Source: Paenibacillus sp. AN1007
GTDB taxonomy: Bacteria; Bacillota; Bacilli; Paenibacillales; Paenibacillaceae
Reading direction: 5' to 3'
Length of the DNA stretch: 64,000 bases
Assembly (NCBI RefSeq): GCF_040702995.1
Contig: NZ_CP159992.1
Span: 1,327,501 to 1,391,500 of the forward strand
Part shown: piece after piece, positions 47,186-55,993 of the stretch
Layout of the letters: every line of letters starts with the position of its first letter
How positions within the stretch are numbered: the first letter of the stretch is position 1
Made by a program: the position numbers and the translations under genes
Notes under the pieces: generated by a model
Told to the model about the DNA's origin: nothing
The model's database searches: none
Seen by the model: the letters and a program-made list of their open reading frames with translations, nothing else

Positions 47186-48124
47186 GTGATTGCTGGCATG
47201 AAAAAGTTATTTTCAAGGAAAAGAACTGCCAAGAGCCAATCGGGTGATGAACGCGAACAGGAGCAACCTAAGCTGGAGAAAAGGGCTGCATTGGAAGAAC
47301 CTTCGTACATAACGGAGCCCGAGCCTCTAAGCGCGGAAGCACTCACGCCAGATGAGGTATCTGCTATGGAGGAGTCTGCAGCGGCTGCAGCCATAGAGGA
47401 AACACCCCAGAAGACCAAAGATAAGCCGAGAAAGGAACTGCTGCCTCCGTATGATGGACCCGTGTTGGAAGTACGTAATGTTCATCGCAGCTTTCAGACA
47501 GGCAGTCGTATCATTCATGTGCTCAAAGGCATTGATATGGAAGTAAAGCCGCAGCAGCTTGTAATGCTGAAAGGACGGTCTGGATCAGGTAAAACAACAC
47601 TGCTGAACATGCTGGGCGGACTTGACCAGCCTTCCAGCGGAGAGATTTTATTTTCCGGACAACCTCTTCAGGATTGGGGGGATCAGCGGCGAACCGCTTT
47701 GCGGCGCAGGGAGATTGGTTTTATTTTTCAGGCGTATGCACTTATGCCCTTATTGTCTGCATGGGAAAATGTAGAGCTTTCGCTCCGCATGGCGGATGTA
47801 CCGCGATCGGAATGGAAAGAAAGAGTGGGTCATTGTCTGGATTTAGTTGGACTGACCAAACGGGTGAAGCACCGGCCTTTTGAAATGTCCGGGGGGAGCA
47901 GACGGGTGGCTATTGCCAAAGCCATTGCACACAGACCCCGTTTGCTGCTTGCGGATGAGCCAACGGCCGAGCTGGATTCCAAGATGGGCGCACAGGTTAT
48001 GGCTGTGTTCCGCAATATCATTGAAGTAGAACAAGTAACGATATGTATGACTACACACGATCCTACAATTTTGGAGGTTGCGGACCATGTTTATGAAATG
48101 GCGGACGGCAGATTTCTCAAGTAA
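47186..48124 (+). CDS. ABC transporter ATPase with acidic N-terminal extension
   Basis: LolD/MacB-type ATPase. The first 90 residues are a low-complexity, charged extension absent from normal members. The ATPase domain has Walker A GRSGSGKTT (about residue 130), Q-loop FIFQAYALMP, and Walker B LLLADEPTAELD. The signature is MSGGSRRVAIAKA rather than LSGGQQQRVAIA, a notable deviation. GTG 47186 is slightly favoured because GAGAGG is 6 bases upstream; ATG 47180 abuts that site. Its end overlaps the adaptor gene by 38 bases. Confidence 0.85.
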   Translation: MIAGMKKLFSRKRTAKSQSGDEREQEQPKLEKRAALEEPSYITEPEPLSAEALTPDEVSAMEESAAAAAIEETPQKTKDKPRKELLPPYDGPVLEVRNVHRSFQTGSRIIHVLKGIDMEVKPQQLVMLKGRSGSGKTTLLNMLGGLDQPSSGEILFSGQPLQDWGDQRRTALRRREIGFIFQAYALMPLLSAWENVELSLRMADVPRSEWKERVGHCLDLVGLTKRVKHRPFEMSGGSRRVAIAKAIAHRPRLLLADEPTAELDSKMGAQVMAVFRNIIEVEQVTICMTTHDPTILEVADHVYEMADGRFLK

Positions 48125-49202
48125 AGGTGCCGTTCGAAAGAAGGGGAAACGCGCAGCTTTTATTGTACTTGGTGCAGTACTCGCTGCCGCAATGTCAGGC
48201 TGTTCATTACTGCCGTCAGAGTCGGAGGAAGAAGTGCTTCCACCAATAACACCGCCAACGATCTCCAAAAAACCGGAATATGAGGTTCGTACAGAGACGC
48301 TGGAGAAAAAGGTGAGCGGCAGCGGCAAGATGATGAGTCAGCGTGAAGAAAAGGTTTATTTTACGTTGGATGGTATGCACATTCAGGAGTTGAATGTGAA
48401 AACGGGGGATAAAGTGAAGAAAGGACAGGTTCTCGCTGTCCTTGACGTAACAAGTGTGGAGAAGGAGATTCGCGGCAAACGGCTCCAGATTCGCAAATCG
48501 GAAGTACAGATGAAGGAAACGCTGCGCAAGAAGGATGAGATGGACCCGGTGGAGTTTGAAGAAGCGACAATCGCATTCGAAGAACTTCGTCAGGAGCTTG
48601 CTGATCTGGAAGAAAAGCTGGGACAATCCACGTTGACGGCTCCATTTGGCGGTACCGTTATTGCGGTTCAAGTGGAGAAGGGCGCAGCGGTCAAAGCGTA
48701 TGATCCGATTGCGACTATTGCGGATACGTCCAACCTGGTCGTGGCAGCCACATTTGCCAAGGAGGATCTGGAGAAATTTACGTCTGGCATGAAGGCTGAG
48801 GTTGACATCAACGGTGCTGGCAAAGTAGCCGGTAAGATCAAAGCAATGCCTACCGCTAATGCTTCAAGTAACAATAGCGGCAATGGCTCAGGTCAGGGTG
48901 AAGGTGGCTCACCTCCGCCGAAGGAAACGCTGGATCAATATGTCCTTGTTACCTTGGCGAAGATGCCAAAAAATGTAGAACGCGGTACACCTTTAACGGT
49001 TTCGATCGTAACTCAGCGCACCGAGAACGCAATTGTCATTCCTGTATCCGCTCTGCGCTCCATCGGTTCCAGAACCTATGTACAGGTCATCGAGAATGAT
49101 GGAAGCAAGCGTGAAGTGGACGTTGAGGTTGGACAGCAGACATCAACTGATGTCGAGATTCTGAAAGGTCTGACGGTTGGTCAGAAAGTTGTGGGACGCT
49201 AA
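48087..49202 (+). CDS. HlyD/MacA-like membrane fusion lipoprotein
   Basis: Protein of 371 residues. A positively charged start, hydrophobic segment and lipobox AMSGC (Cys near residue 39) indicate a lipoprotein. A split biotinyl-lipoyl domain (GMHIQELNVKTGDKVKKGQVL and TLTAPFGGTVIAVQVEKGA) flanks a coiled-coil hairpin, then a beta-barrel and a Gly/Ser/Asn-rich insertion. Such adaptors partner MacB-type permeases. ATG 48087 with GGAGG upstream. Its stop overlaps the start of the permease (TAATG). Confidence 0.88.
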   Translation: MFMKWRTADFSSKGAVRKKGKRAAFIVLGAVLAAAMSGCSLLPSESEEEVLPPITPPTISKKPEYEVRTETLEKKVSGSGKMMSQREEKVYFTLDGMHIQELNVKTGDKVKKGQVLAVLDVTSVEKEIRGKRLQIRKSEVQMKETLRKKDEMDPVEFEEATIAFEELRQELADLEEKLGQSTLTAPFGGTVIAVQVEKGAAVKAYDPIATIADTSNLVVAATFAKEDLEKFTSGMKAEVDINGAGKVAGKIKAMPTANASSNNSGNGSGQGEGGSPPPKETLDQYVLVTLAKMPKNVERGTPLTVSIVTQRTENAIVIPVSALRSIGSRTYVQVIENDGSKREVDVEVGQQTSTDVEILKGLTVGQKVVGR

Positions 49203-52120
49203 TGGGGCTGCCATTGCTTCGACTGCTGTTCCGCAAAATGTGGAACACACGCTGGATGACCTTCAGCACATTAATCGGTTTAATTGTGGCGGTAGCGTTC
49301 ACCGTCAGTATTCCAATGTATGCCGATGGTGCGTTGAAACGGGTTGTCGCGCAGACGCTGCAGGATAACAGTGAAGGTTTACCAGCAGGATCGCTGTTGA
49401 TGAGTTATCAGGCACCCGGGGGTGCAAAGACCGATACTAGAGGACTGGATGAGGTGGATCGCTACATTCGTGAGGATGTTCCTCGCGACATTGGATTTCC
49501 ATTTCACACGTATGTGAATTCGAGATCCATTCGCAGTGCAGAAGTCAATCCTGAAGATCCAACCAAAGTGGATGCAAGCCGCGTGCGGAGTATGACGCTG
49601 GGTACGATGAGCGGGCTGGATGCACAGGTGAACTATTCGGCGGGTGTCAAACCCGGGAATCAGGTCAAAGACGACATCATTGAAGCTGTAATGCTGGAAG
49701 AAGGGATGTACCGTAATGACCTGCATGTGGGAGATATTCTGGAATACCCGATATACAGCGGTCTGAATATTACGCTGCGTGTCAAAATAACCGGCTCCTT
49801 TAAGGCAGATGATCCGAACAGCCCTTATTGGGTTCAAGGCTTTGACGGTATGATGAATGGACTGTATGTGAATGATTCCGTTTTCAATGATGTATTACTC
49901 AAGGAAAAGGGCATTCCGCTTCAGAATTCACGCTGGTATTATGCGTTTGACCTGAAAGAGATTCAAACCAGTCAGCTGTCCGGCATAAGCTCTGTACTGG
50001 AGCGGCTGGATATTGATTTGTATCAGCGGCTGAAAGATACCAAAGTTGATATTACCTTCGGTGATCTGCTCAAGCAGTTCCGCAGTCAGAGTCTGCAGCT
50101 GCAGACAATGCTGTTTACATTGGCGGCACCGATGATAGCAATGGTTTTTTATTTTATCGCGATGAATGCCAGACAATCCCTGCAAAAGCAGGAAAGCGAC
50201 ATTGCTGTGCTTCGCAGCCGCGGAGCCTCGGCTCGTCAGATCTTTTCGCTCTATCTGCTTGAAGGTATTTTCCTGGGAGCCATCGCATTGGTTGTTGGAC
50301 CGCTGCTGGGATGGTTTATGGCCAAAAGTATCGGCTCGGCAAGTGGATTCTTATCCTTTGTCGATCGCAAATCCATTCCGATAGGGGTCTCCAAAGAAGC
50401 GGTTCTGCTTGGCGTGGCGGCGGTACTTGTTGCCATTATTGCATCTTTGATTCCAGCGATTACGTATGCACGAGCGACGATTGTATCTGCTAAACGGCGT
50501 CAGGCGCGTACGGACCGTGCGCCGCTGTGGCAGCGCTGGTTCATTGATGTTGCGCTGCTGGGCCTGGCTGGTTACGGCTATTACCTGTTTTATGAACGAC
50601 AGATGCTGACGTTTCAGACGGGCATGACAACGGATCAGTTACAAGTGCAGCCGTTTCTGTTCTTTGTACCTGCTCTTGCCATTTTTGCGCTTGGACTGTT
50701 CTTTCTGCGTTTGTTCCCGTGGATTCTGAAGCTGATCCAGCTGATTGGCCGCAAGCTGCTGCCTGTTCCGCTGTATCTGACGCTGACGCAGCTGTCACGC
50801 TCGTCTTCTTCTTACTATCCGCTTATGATTCTGCTGGTACTGACGCTTGGACTTGGCGTGTATAACTCGGCTGCGGCTCGGACCATTGATTTGAATTCAA
50901 CGGAGCGTACACTTTATCGTTATGGTTCGGATGTCATTATGCAGACGGTATGGGAAGGAACACCTGAGGTCAAGCCGGGAGGTTCCGGACAGGCCGGCGG
51001 ATCAGGCGGCGGCCAGCAAGGAGGCAATGCAGGAGGTGCCGGTGGTGGTACAGGTGGAGGAAATGGCGGGGGAGGAGCTCCTGGTGGTAGCGGAGGCGGC
51101 GGTCAATCGCAGCCATCCAAAATTATTTACTCCGAGCCGCCGTTTGAAGTGTTCCGCCAATTAAATGGTGTGGAGCATGCTGCGCGTGTACTGCAAACAA
51201 AGGGCAACATTATTGTATCTGGTAAATCGGGCGGCCAAGGGATGCTGGTCGGCATTGATAATGTGGACTTCGCCAAAGTAGCCTGGTTCCGTAACGATTT
51301 ATTCCCTGCACATCCGTACAAGTATCTTGATTTGCTCGGCAAATATGAAGGAGCTGTTCTGATCTCTTCGAAATTTGCCGACAAGTTCAAGCTCAAAACG
51401 GGAGACATGGTTTCCCTCGGTATACAGGGTCAGGCGATTGAATTTGTAGTGTTTGGCATTATTCCATACTGGCCTTCCCAATATCCGGATCAGATGCCAT
51501 TTTTCGTGGCTAATCTGGATTACATCTACGATCAGGTACCTCTAATACCCTATGAGGTTTGGCTCAAAATGAAACCGGATGCCAAGGTCGCTCCATTAAT
51601 GGAGAAACTTGCGGCAGAAGGTATCGAGTTATCCTCTGTCCGTGATGTGCGAACCGAACTGGTCACCCAGGGGAAACATCCTTCAAGGGGCGGAGTATTC
51701 GGCATTCTGAGCCTGGGTTTCCTTGTATCCGTGATTATCTCGTTAATCGGTTATGTGCTGTACTGGTTCTTTAACCTCTCGGGACGTGTAGTACAGTTCG
51801 GTGTGCTGCGGGCTATGGGGCTGTCGAGAGCACAGCTCAGCGGCATGCTGCTGCTGGAACAGGTATTTACGGCCGGTCTTTCGATCGTGCTCGGGATTGG
51901 TATTGGTCAGGTTTCAAGCAGACTCTTCCTGCCGTTCCTGCAAACGACAGACAATGTATCTGCACAGGTTCCACCGTTCCGCATTGTCTTTGAAGAACAG
52001 GATATGCTGCAGCTCTACGGCGTAACCGTAGTGATGCTGTTTATCGGAGCGTCCATGCTGCTCTGGCAGATTCGCAGGCTGCGGGTTCATCAGGCGGTCA
52101 AAATGGGAGAGGAGAGGTAA
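49202..52120 (+). CDS. Large FtsX/MacB-type permease
   Basis: Protein of 972 residues. A membrane helix near residues 20-40 is followed by a large extracellular domain, three helices (about residues 305-425), further helices near 445-550, a second extracellular domain and three C-terminal helices with LGFLVSVIISLIGYVLYWFF: the duplicated FtsX/LolC pattern. A striking Gly-rich insertion (about residues 596-640, almost only G, N, A, S, Q) lies in the second extracellular part. With the ATPases and adaptor it forms a mechanotransmission-type ABC system. Confidence 0.88.
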   Translation: MGLPLLRLLFRKMWNTRWMTFSTLIGLIVAVAFTVSIPMYADGALKRVVAQTLQDNSEGLPAGSLLMSYQAPGGAKTDTRGLDEVDRYIREDVPRDIGFPFHTYVNSRSIRSAEVNPEDPTKVDASRVRSMTLGTMSGLDAQVNYSAGVKPGNQVKDDIIEAVMLEEGMYRNDLHVGDILEYPIYSGLNITLRVKITGSFKADDPNSPYWVQGFDGMMNGLYVNDSVFNDVLLKEKGIPLQNSRWYYAFDLKEIQTSQLSGISSVLERLDIDLYQRLKDTKVDITFGDLLKQFRSQSLQLQTMLFTLAAPMIAMVFYFIAMNARQSLQKQESDIAVLRSRGASARQIFSLYLLEGIFLGAIALVVGPLLGWFMAKSIGSASGFLSFVDRKSIPIGVSKEAVLLGVAAVLVAIIASLIPAITYARATIVSAKRRQARTDRAPLWQRWFIDVALLGLAGYGYYLFYERQMLTFQTGMTTDQLQVQPFLFFVPALAIFALGLFFLRLFPWILKLIQLIGRKLLPVPLYLTLTQLSRSSSSYYPLMILLVLTLGLGVYNSAAARTIDLNSTERTLYRYGSDVIMQTVWEGTPEVKPGGSGQAGGSGGGQQGGNAGGAGGGTGGGNGGGGAPGGSGGGGQSQPSKIIYSEPPFEVFRQLNGVEHAARVLQTKGNIIVSGKSGGQGMLVGIDNVDFAKVAWFRNDLFPAHPYKYLDLLGKYEGAVLISSKFADKFKLKTGDMVSLGIQGQAIEFVVFGIIPYWPSQYPDQMPFFVANLDYIYDQVPLIPYEVWLKMKPDAKVAPLMEKLAAEGIELSSVRDVRTELVTQGKHPSRGGVFGILSLGFLVSVIISLIGYVLYWFFNLSGRVVQFGVLRAMGLSRAQLSGMLLLEQVFTAGLSIVLGIGIGQVSSRLFLPFLQTTDNVSAQVPPFRIVFEEQDMLQLYGVTVVMLFIGASMLLWQIRRLRVHQAVKMGEER

Positions 52121-52122
52121 AC

Positions 52123-52986
52123 GTGATCCAATGCGAAGGACTTGTCAAAATTTTTAAATCCAGCGATGTGGAAGTCGTTGCCCTTCAAGGTCTCAACCTG
52201 ACCGTCAATCAAGGCGAGATGATGGCGATCATCGGCAACAGCGGCAGCGGCAAATCAACACTGCTTAACATTCTGGGCGGCCTGGACCGTCCTACCGCTG
52301 GCACGGCTGTTGTGGGTGACTGGGATCTGCTCAAAATGACAGATGCACAGCTGGTCGAATATAAACGGCATACCGTCGGGTTCATCTGGCAGAATAACGG
52401 TCGAAACCTGCTGCCTTATCTGACCGCGCTGGAGAATGTGGAGACACCAATGATTCTGGGAGGCAAACGTGATCGTGCCTATGCCATACAGCTGCTGGAA
52501 TGGGTCGGTCTGAAGGATCGGATGCATAACAAACTGCATCAGCTGTCAGGAGGGGAACAGCAGCGCGTCGCCATTGCGATCTCTCTGTCCAATCGGCCAA
52601 AGATTTTACTGGCGGATGAACCGACAGGTTCAGTCGATTCGGAGACTTGTGATACGATCATGAACATTTTTCGCAAAATGAATAAAGAGCTTGGTGTAAC
52701 GATTGTCATCGTTACCCATGACTTGACGCTTGCCGGCAAGGTAGACCGAATCGTTGCGATTCGGGATGGCCTGACCAGCACCGAATTTGTGAAGCGCAAT
52801 CCAAATCTGGATGATGATCAGGGACTGTCTGAAGCAGGTGCTCCTGACATTCATGAAGCTTTTGTCATTATTGATCGTGCAGGTCGGCTTCAGGTGCCTA
52901 AGGAGTATCTGGAAGCCTTGTCGATCGACAGCCGGGCAACATTGGAGTTTGACGGTGAACGCATAGTCATTACACCGCCAAGATAA
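52123..52986 (+). CDS. ABC transporter ATPase with AbrB-like C-terminal tail
   Basis: Second LolD/MacB-type ATPase, 287 residues. Walker A GNSGSGKST near residue 36, signature LSGGEQQRVAIAI, Walker B ILLADEPTGSVDSE. Beyond the normal end, the last 40 residues (DRAGRLQVPKEYLEAL ... ERIVITPP) resemble an AbrB/SpoVT swapped-hairpin half, an unusual addition. GTG start with GGAGAGGTAA, 2 bases after the permease gene. Confidence 0.88.
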   Translation: MIQCEGLVKIFKSSDVEVVALQGLNLTVNQGEMMAIIGNSGSGKSTLLNILGGLDRPTAGTAVVGDWDLLKMTDAQLVEYKRHTVGFIWQNNGRNLLPYLTALENVETPMILGGKRDRAYAIQLLEWVGLKDRMHNKLHQLSGGEQQRVAIAISLSNRPKILLADEPTGSVDSETCDTIMNIFRKMNKELGVTIVIVTHDLTLAGKVDRIVAIRDGLTSTEFVKRNPNLDDDQGLSEAGAPDIHEAFVIIDRAGRLQVPKEYLEALSIDSRATLEFDGERIVITPPR

Positions 52987-53007
52987 TTAATGAGGGGGAA
53001 ACAGGAA

Positions 53008-54468
53008 ATGAAGAACAGGTTGTGGGGAAAACGTATGCTGGCCATCATGGCAACAGCGACACTGGCACTGCCGCTTATTGCGGGATGTACAGCCAGCGAG
53101 AATAAAGATAATGAGCAGCGTGTGCTGCGGGTAGCTACACCCTGGGGAGGACAGGATGACAGCTACTTCCGTCAGCAGTTCACAGATGCTTTTGAGCTTA
53201 CGCATGGCAACGTTACGATTGAAATCGTACCCGCTGTAGATCAAGGCAGCATGTATGGTTATGGAAATTCAGAGGAGCAGCAGGAAGTACCGGATACGCT
53301 GGAGAGCTTAAAGAAAATTATGACTGGCGACAACCCGGTTGACGTCATTGTAGCGGATACATCCACGATCAAATCGTTAATTCAGGAGAACATGGTTAAA
53401 CAGCTCGATCCGTTGATGCAGGAAGACAAGTTTGACACGAGCGACATCGTACCAAGTGTACTTGAAGGAATCAAGGATTTGGGAGATCAGAACATTTATG
53501 CGCTGACACCAACTTTCTCTTCTTCTGCTTTGTTCTACAACAAGGGGATGTTTGAAAAAGCGGGTGTTGAACCGCCAACGGACAACATGACATGGGACGA
53601 TATCTTTAATCTGGCAACTCGCCTTACTAAAGGAGAAGGTAAAGATCACGTCTTCGGATTATCATTCAGCACGCATAACGGCGGCTCACCGTATTACTCT
53701 ATGCAGCAGTACTACAACTCGCTGCAGTTGAAGGTTTTTGATGATAAGGCAGAAAAAATGACCGTGGATTCTCCGCAATGGGAAAAAGTGTGGAGTACGG
53801 TCAGCAAACTGGCGATTGATAAGGTCATCCCGAAAGGGGATGAGCCGCAGGATCAGGATCAAAATTCCAACGGACGTTACAATCCGATGCAGGGCGACTT
53901 GTTCCTAAGCGGCAAGACGGCGATGGCCATCGGAGATTACTATTACATCAATCAGCTAATTGATGCAAATAAAAACGCAGATAAAATGAAAGATTTTACG
54001 AAAGTAGATTGGGATGTAGTTACTCCGCCAGTTCATCCAGAGGCTCCTGAGATTGGGGGCAACATCTATCTGAGCAGTTTGATGGCAATCAACAGTTCAG
54101 CTCAGAACCCGGATGATGCATGGGAATTAATCAAGTATATGAACAGCGAGGATTGGGCGAAGATTAAAGCACGCAGCAGCTATGAACTGGTGTCCCGGAA
54201 AAGCTATATTAAACCTAAAGACGGTTTGGACTACAACGTTCAGGCATTCTATACATTAAAACCGGTACCGCCAACCAATACAAATCTTGATAAAATGTAT
54301 CAGAAGATGCCTGGTCTGTGGCAGGTATCTGATAAAGGGATGGAATACTTTAATCAGGTGCTCGAAAATAAAAAGACACCGAAAGAAGCTTTAGGTGAAT
54401 GGGCAGCCAAAGGGAACGAGATGTTAGCAAAGTTGAAAAAAGACCCTAAGACTACATTCCAACAATAA
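53008..54468 (+). CDS. Extracellular solute-binding lipoprotein
   Basis: Family 1-type (sugar-like) binding protein of 486 residues. Signal peptide with lipobox LIAGC (Cys near residue 27), then an EQRVLRVATPWGG strand and ALTPTFSSSALFYNKGMFEKAG, typical of this family. No importer permease genes are adjacent; instead it follows the export-type ABC genes directly, suggesting an accessory role. ATG 53008 is chosen because GAGGGGGAA is 8 bases upstream. Ligand unknown. Confidence 0.88.
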   Translation: MKNRLWGKRMLAIMATATLALPLIAGCTASENKDNEQRVLRVATPWGGQDDSYFRQQFTDAFELTHGNVTIEIVPAVDQGSMYGYGNSEEQQEVPDTLESLKKIMTGDNPVDVIVADTSTIKSLIQENMVKQLDPLMQEDKFDTSDIVPSVLEGIKDLGDQNIYALTPTFSSSALFYNKGMFEKAGVEPPTDNMTWDDIFNLATRLTKGEGKDHVFGLSFSTHNGGSPYYSMQQYYNSLQLKVFDDKAEKMTVDSPQWEKVWSTVSKLAIDKVIPKGDEPQDQDQNSNGRYNPMQGDLFLSGKTAMAIGDYYYINQLIDANKNADKMKDFTKVDWDVVTPPVHPEAPEIGGNIYLSSLMAINSSAQNPDDAWELIKYMNSEDWAKIKARSSYELVSRKSYIKPKDGLDYNVQAFYTLKPVPPTNTNLDKMYQKMPGLWQVSDKGMEYFNQVLENKKTPKEALGEWAAKGNEMLAKLKKDPKTTFQQ

Positions 54469-54534
54469 GTTAAAATTTGATCGGCATCAGCACACTCGTC
54501 ATCTTCAAATTTGACCTCATCGTTACAGAAGAAA

Positions 54535-54575
54535 TGGCCGCTGGAGATTTTTATGATCTCGGGCGGCTATTTTTA
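54535..54575 (+). terminator. Terminator after the ABC operon
   Basis: GCCGC-GAGAT arms pair with ATCTC-GCGGC, followed by TATTTTT. Confidence 0.75.
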
Positions 54576-54636
54576 CGAAATTGGGGTATTCTACAATTAA
54601 CAGCAGGATATGAAGCCATTGGAAAGGACGAGCACG

Positions 54637-54804
54637 ATGATGAAATGGGTATATTTCGGCAAGCTGTATACGACTAAATTTCAGGCAGGATGCCTGGCAA
54701 AAAGGCTGGAACAGGATGGCTGGATTTATGGACACAATGAGCCTGAAGAAGTCGAAGTATATCGTTCGCGGAAAGGTCGTTACGGCGTACGATTTATTCC
54801 CTGA
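54637..54804 (+). CDS. Small hypothetical protein
   Basis: Protein of 55 residues (MMKWVYFGKLYTTKFQAGCL ...), mixed charge, aromatic-rich, with no membrane segment or recognised domain. GGAAAGGACGAG lies at a suitable distance before ATG 54637. It lies between the ABC operon terminator and the tRNA promoter. Function unknown. Confidence 0.55.
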   Translation: MMKWVYFGKLYTTKFQAGCLAKRLEQDGWIYGHNEPEEVEVYRSRKGRYGVRFIP

Positions 54805-54813
54805 GATTACCCC

Positions 54814-54843
54814 TTGACTTATTATGTATTAATAGTGTATATT
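54814..54843 (+). promoter_or_regulatory. Sigma-A promoter of the tRNA pair
   Basis: TTGACT (54814-54819), 18-base AT-rich spacer, TATATT (54838-54843), about 30 bases before the first tRNA. Confidence 0.7.
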
Positions 54844-54873
54844 AATTAAGTCGCTGTTTATTATTTTTAACGA

Positions 54874-54947
<74 letters not shown>

Positions 54948-55004
54948 TATAGCTTTACCGGGTGATTACAGCGATCATCTGCACTGTTATATATTATTTG
55001 TCTA

Positions 55005-55078
55005 GGGCCCTTAGCTCAGTTGGTTAGAGCGGTCGGCTCATAACCGATTGGTCACAGGTTCGAGTCCTGTAGGGCCCA
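55005..55078 (+). tRNA. tRNA with CAT anticodon, probably tRNA-Ile2 (lysidine type)
   Basis: 74 bases; acceptor GGGCCCT/AGGGCCC; anticodon CAT at 55039-55041; CCA not encoded. C4-G69 and C5-G68 in the acceptor stem are the TilS determinants known for E. coli tRNA-Ile2, and the CTTAGCTCAG/CGGCTCATAACCG body resembles Ile2. An elongator tRNA-Met is the alternative. Confidence 0.85.
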
Positions 55079-55086
55079 TATTTTAG

Positions 55087-55113
55087 AACCCTTGCGATGC
55101 AAGGGTTTTTTTC
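55087..55113 (+). terminator. Terminator after the tRNA pair
   Basis: AACCCTTGC, loop GAT, GCAAGGGTT, then a long T-run. Confidence 0.93.
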
Positions 55114-55276
55114 TGTTTTCATAGACAATCAAGGCTGGATTATGGATAGAGTTAGAAGCTTACCTGGCCCAACAATTGCGGACATTTGACTTTTTTTCAA
55201 CAAGGGTGTGTATGTCCATGCCAGAAGATGAGTCTCGCATATACTATCTCAATCCCATATATAGGAGGTAGATTTC

Positions 55277-55702
55277 ATGACTCAATTAATTGATGCAAGA
55301 ACCTCGCAAAATGCGAGTTTGGCTAACTCCATAGCCATTCCGATTCTCGTCATCAACACGCCTCAATTGTTTGGACAGATTGGTTTGGTGACAACAGCAG
55401 GGATCGGAGCAAACCCGCGGGTTCAATTTAAAGGAACGGTGACTCTGCAGCTTCCTTTGGCGCTTGTCGGTGTAACGATCACCGTTGTACGGGGAACCGC
55501 AGCAACAGATCCAGTCATTTACTCTGCAACATCCACATTTAATTTGAGCGTTCTGGCACCACAAGTCATTACATTCTCTGCCGATGATTATAATCCGCCA
55601 ATTACACCACAATTAACGTATACGGCCTTTATCAGCACGAACTTGCTCGGTACTGTTCGTGTAGGCCCAGAGAACTTTGATGGTGTATTGTACTCTGACT
55701 AA
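55277..55702 (+). CDS. Hypothetical beta-rich protein, possibly spore or cell surface
   Basis: Protein of 141 residues, rich in Thr, Val, Ile, Ala and Pro, with a predicted all-beta pattern and no signal peptide or cysteine. It loosely resembles the beta-jelly-roll C-terminal domains of exosporium-type proteins (VTLQLPLALVGVTITVVRG; alternating strands), but no family is recognised. AGGAGGT precedes ATG 55277. Monocistronic, between two terminators. Confidence 0.7.
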   Translation: MTQLIDARTSQNASLANSIAIPILVINTPQLFGQIGLVTTAGIGANPRVQFKGTVTLQLPLALVGVTITVVRGTAATDPVIYSATSTFNLSVLAPQVITFSADDYNPPITPQLTYTAFISTNLLGTVRVGPENFDGVLYSD

Positions 55703-55778
55703 AATAATATATGCTCATTGAGATAGAAGGCCAACTCCTCAGCTATGCTGTTGATGAACAGGGCTTCATTTACTCCTG

Positions 55779-55807
55779 CCTGCTTCGCTGTGAAGCAGGT
55801 TTTTTTA
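55779..55807 (+). terminator. Terminator after the beta-rich protein gene
   Basis: CCTGCTTC, loop GCTGT, GAAGCAGG, then TTTTTTT. Confidence 0.93.
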
Positions 55808-55993
55808 TTATGAATAGTAAAAGAAGCAGCGGATGCAGTCATTTATTTTTGGGAAGTATGATAGACAATAGAGCAGAGATAAAATAAACAGGCATGAAGA
55901 AAGAAAAAGAGAAAATGGGCAGTATGATATAATAGTTTGTTACATAGGATAGGATGGATTTGGTCCTGTATTTATAGATAGAAAGTGGGTTTG

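Noticed and set aside
54477..54677. 66-residue frame across the ABC operon terminator
   Set aside because: It contains the terminator hairpin within its sequence and has no ribosome binding site; the frame starting at 54637 is better supported.
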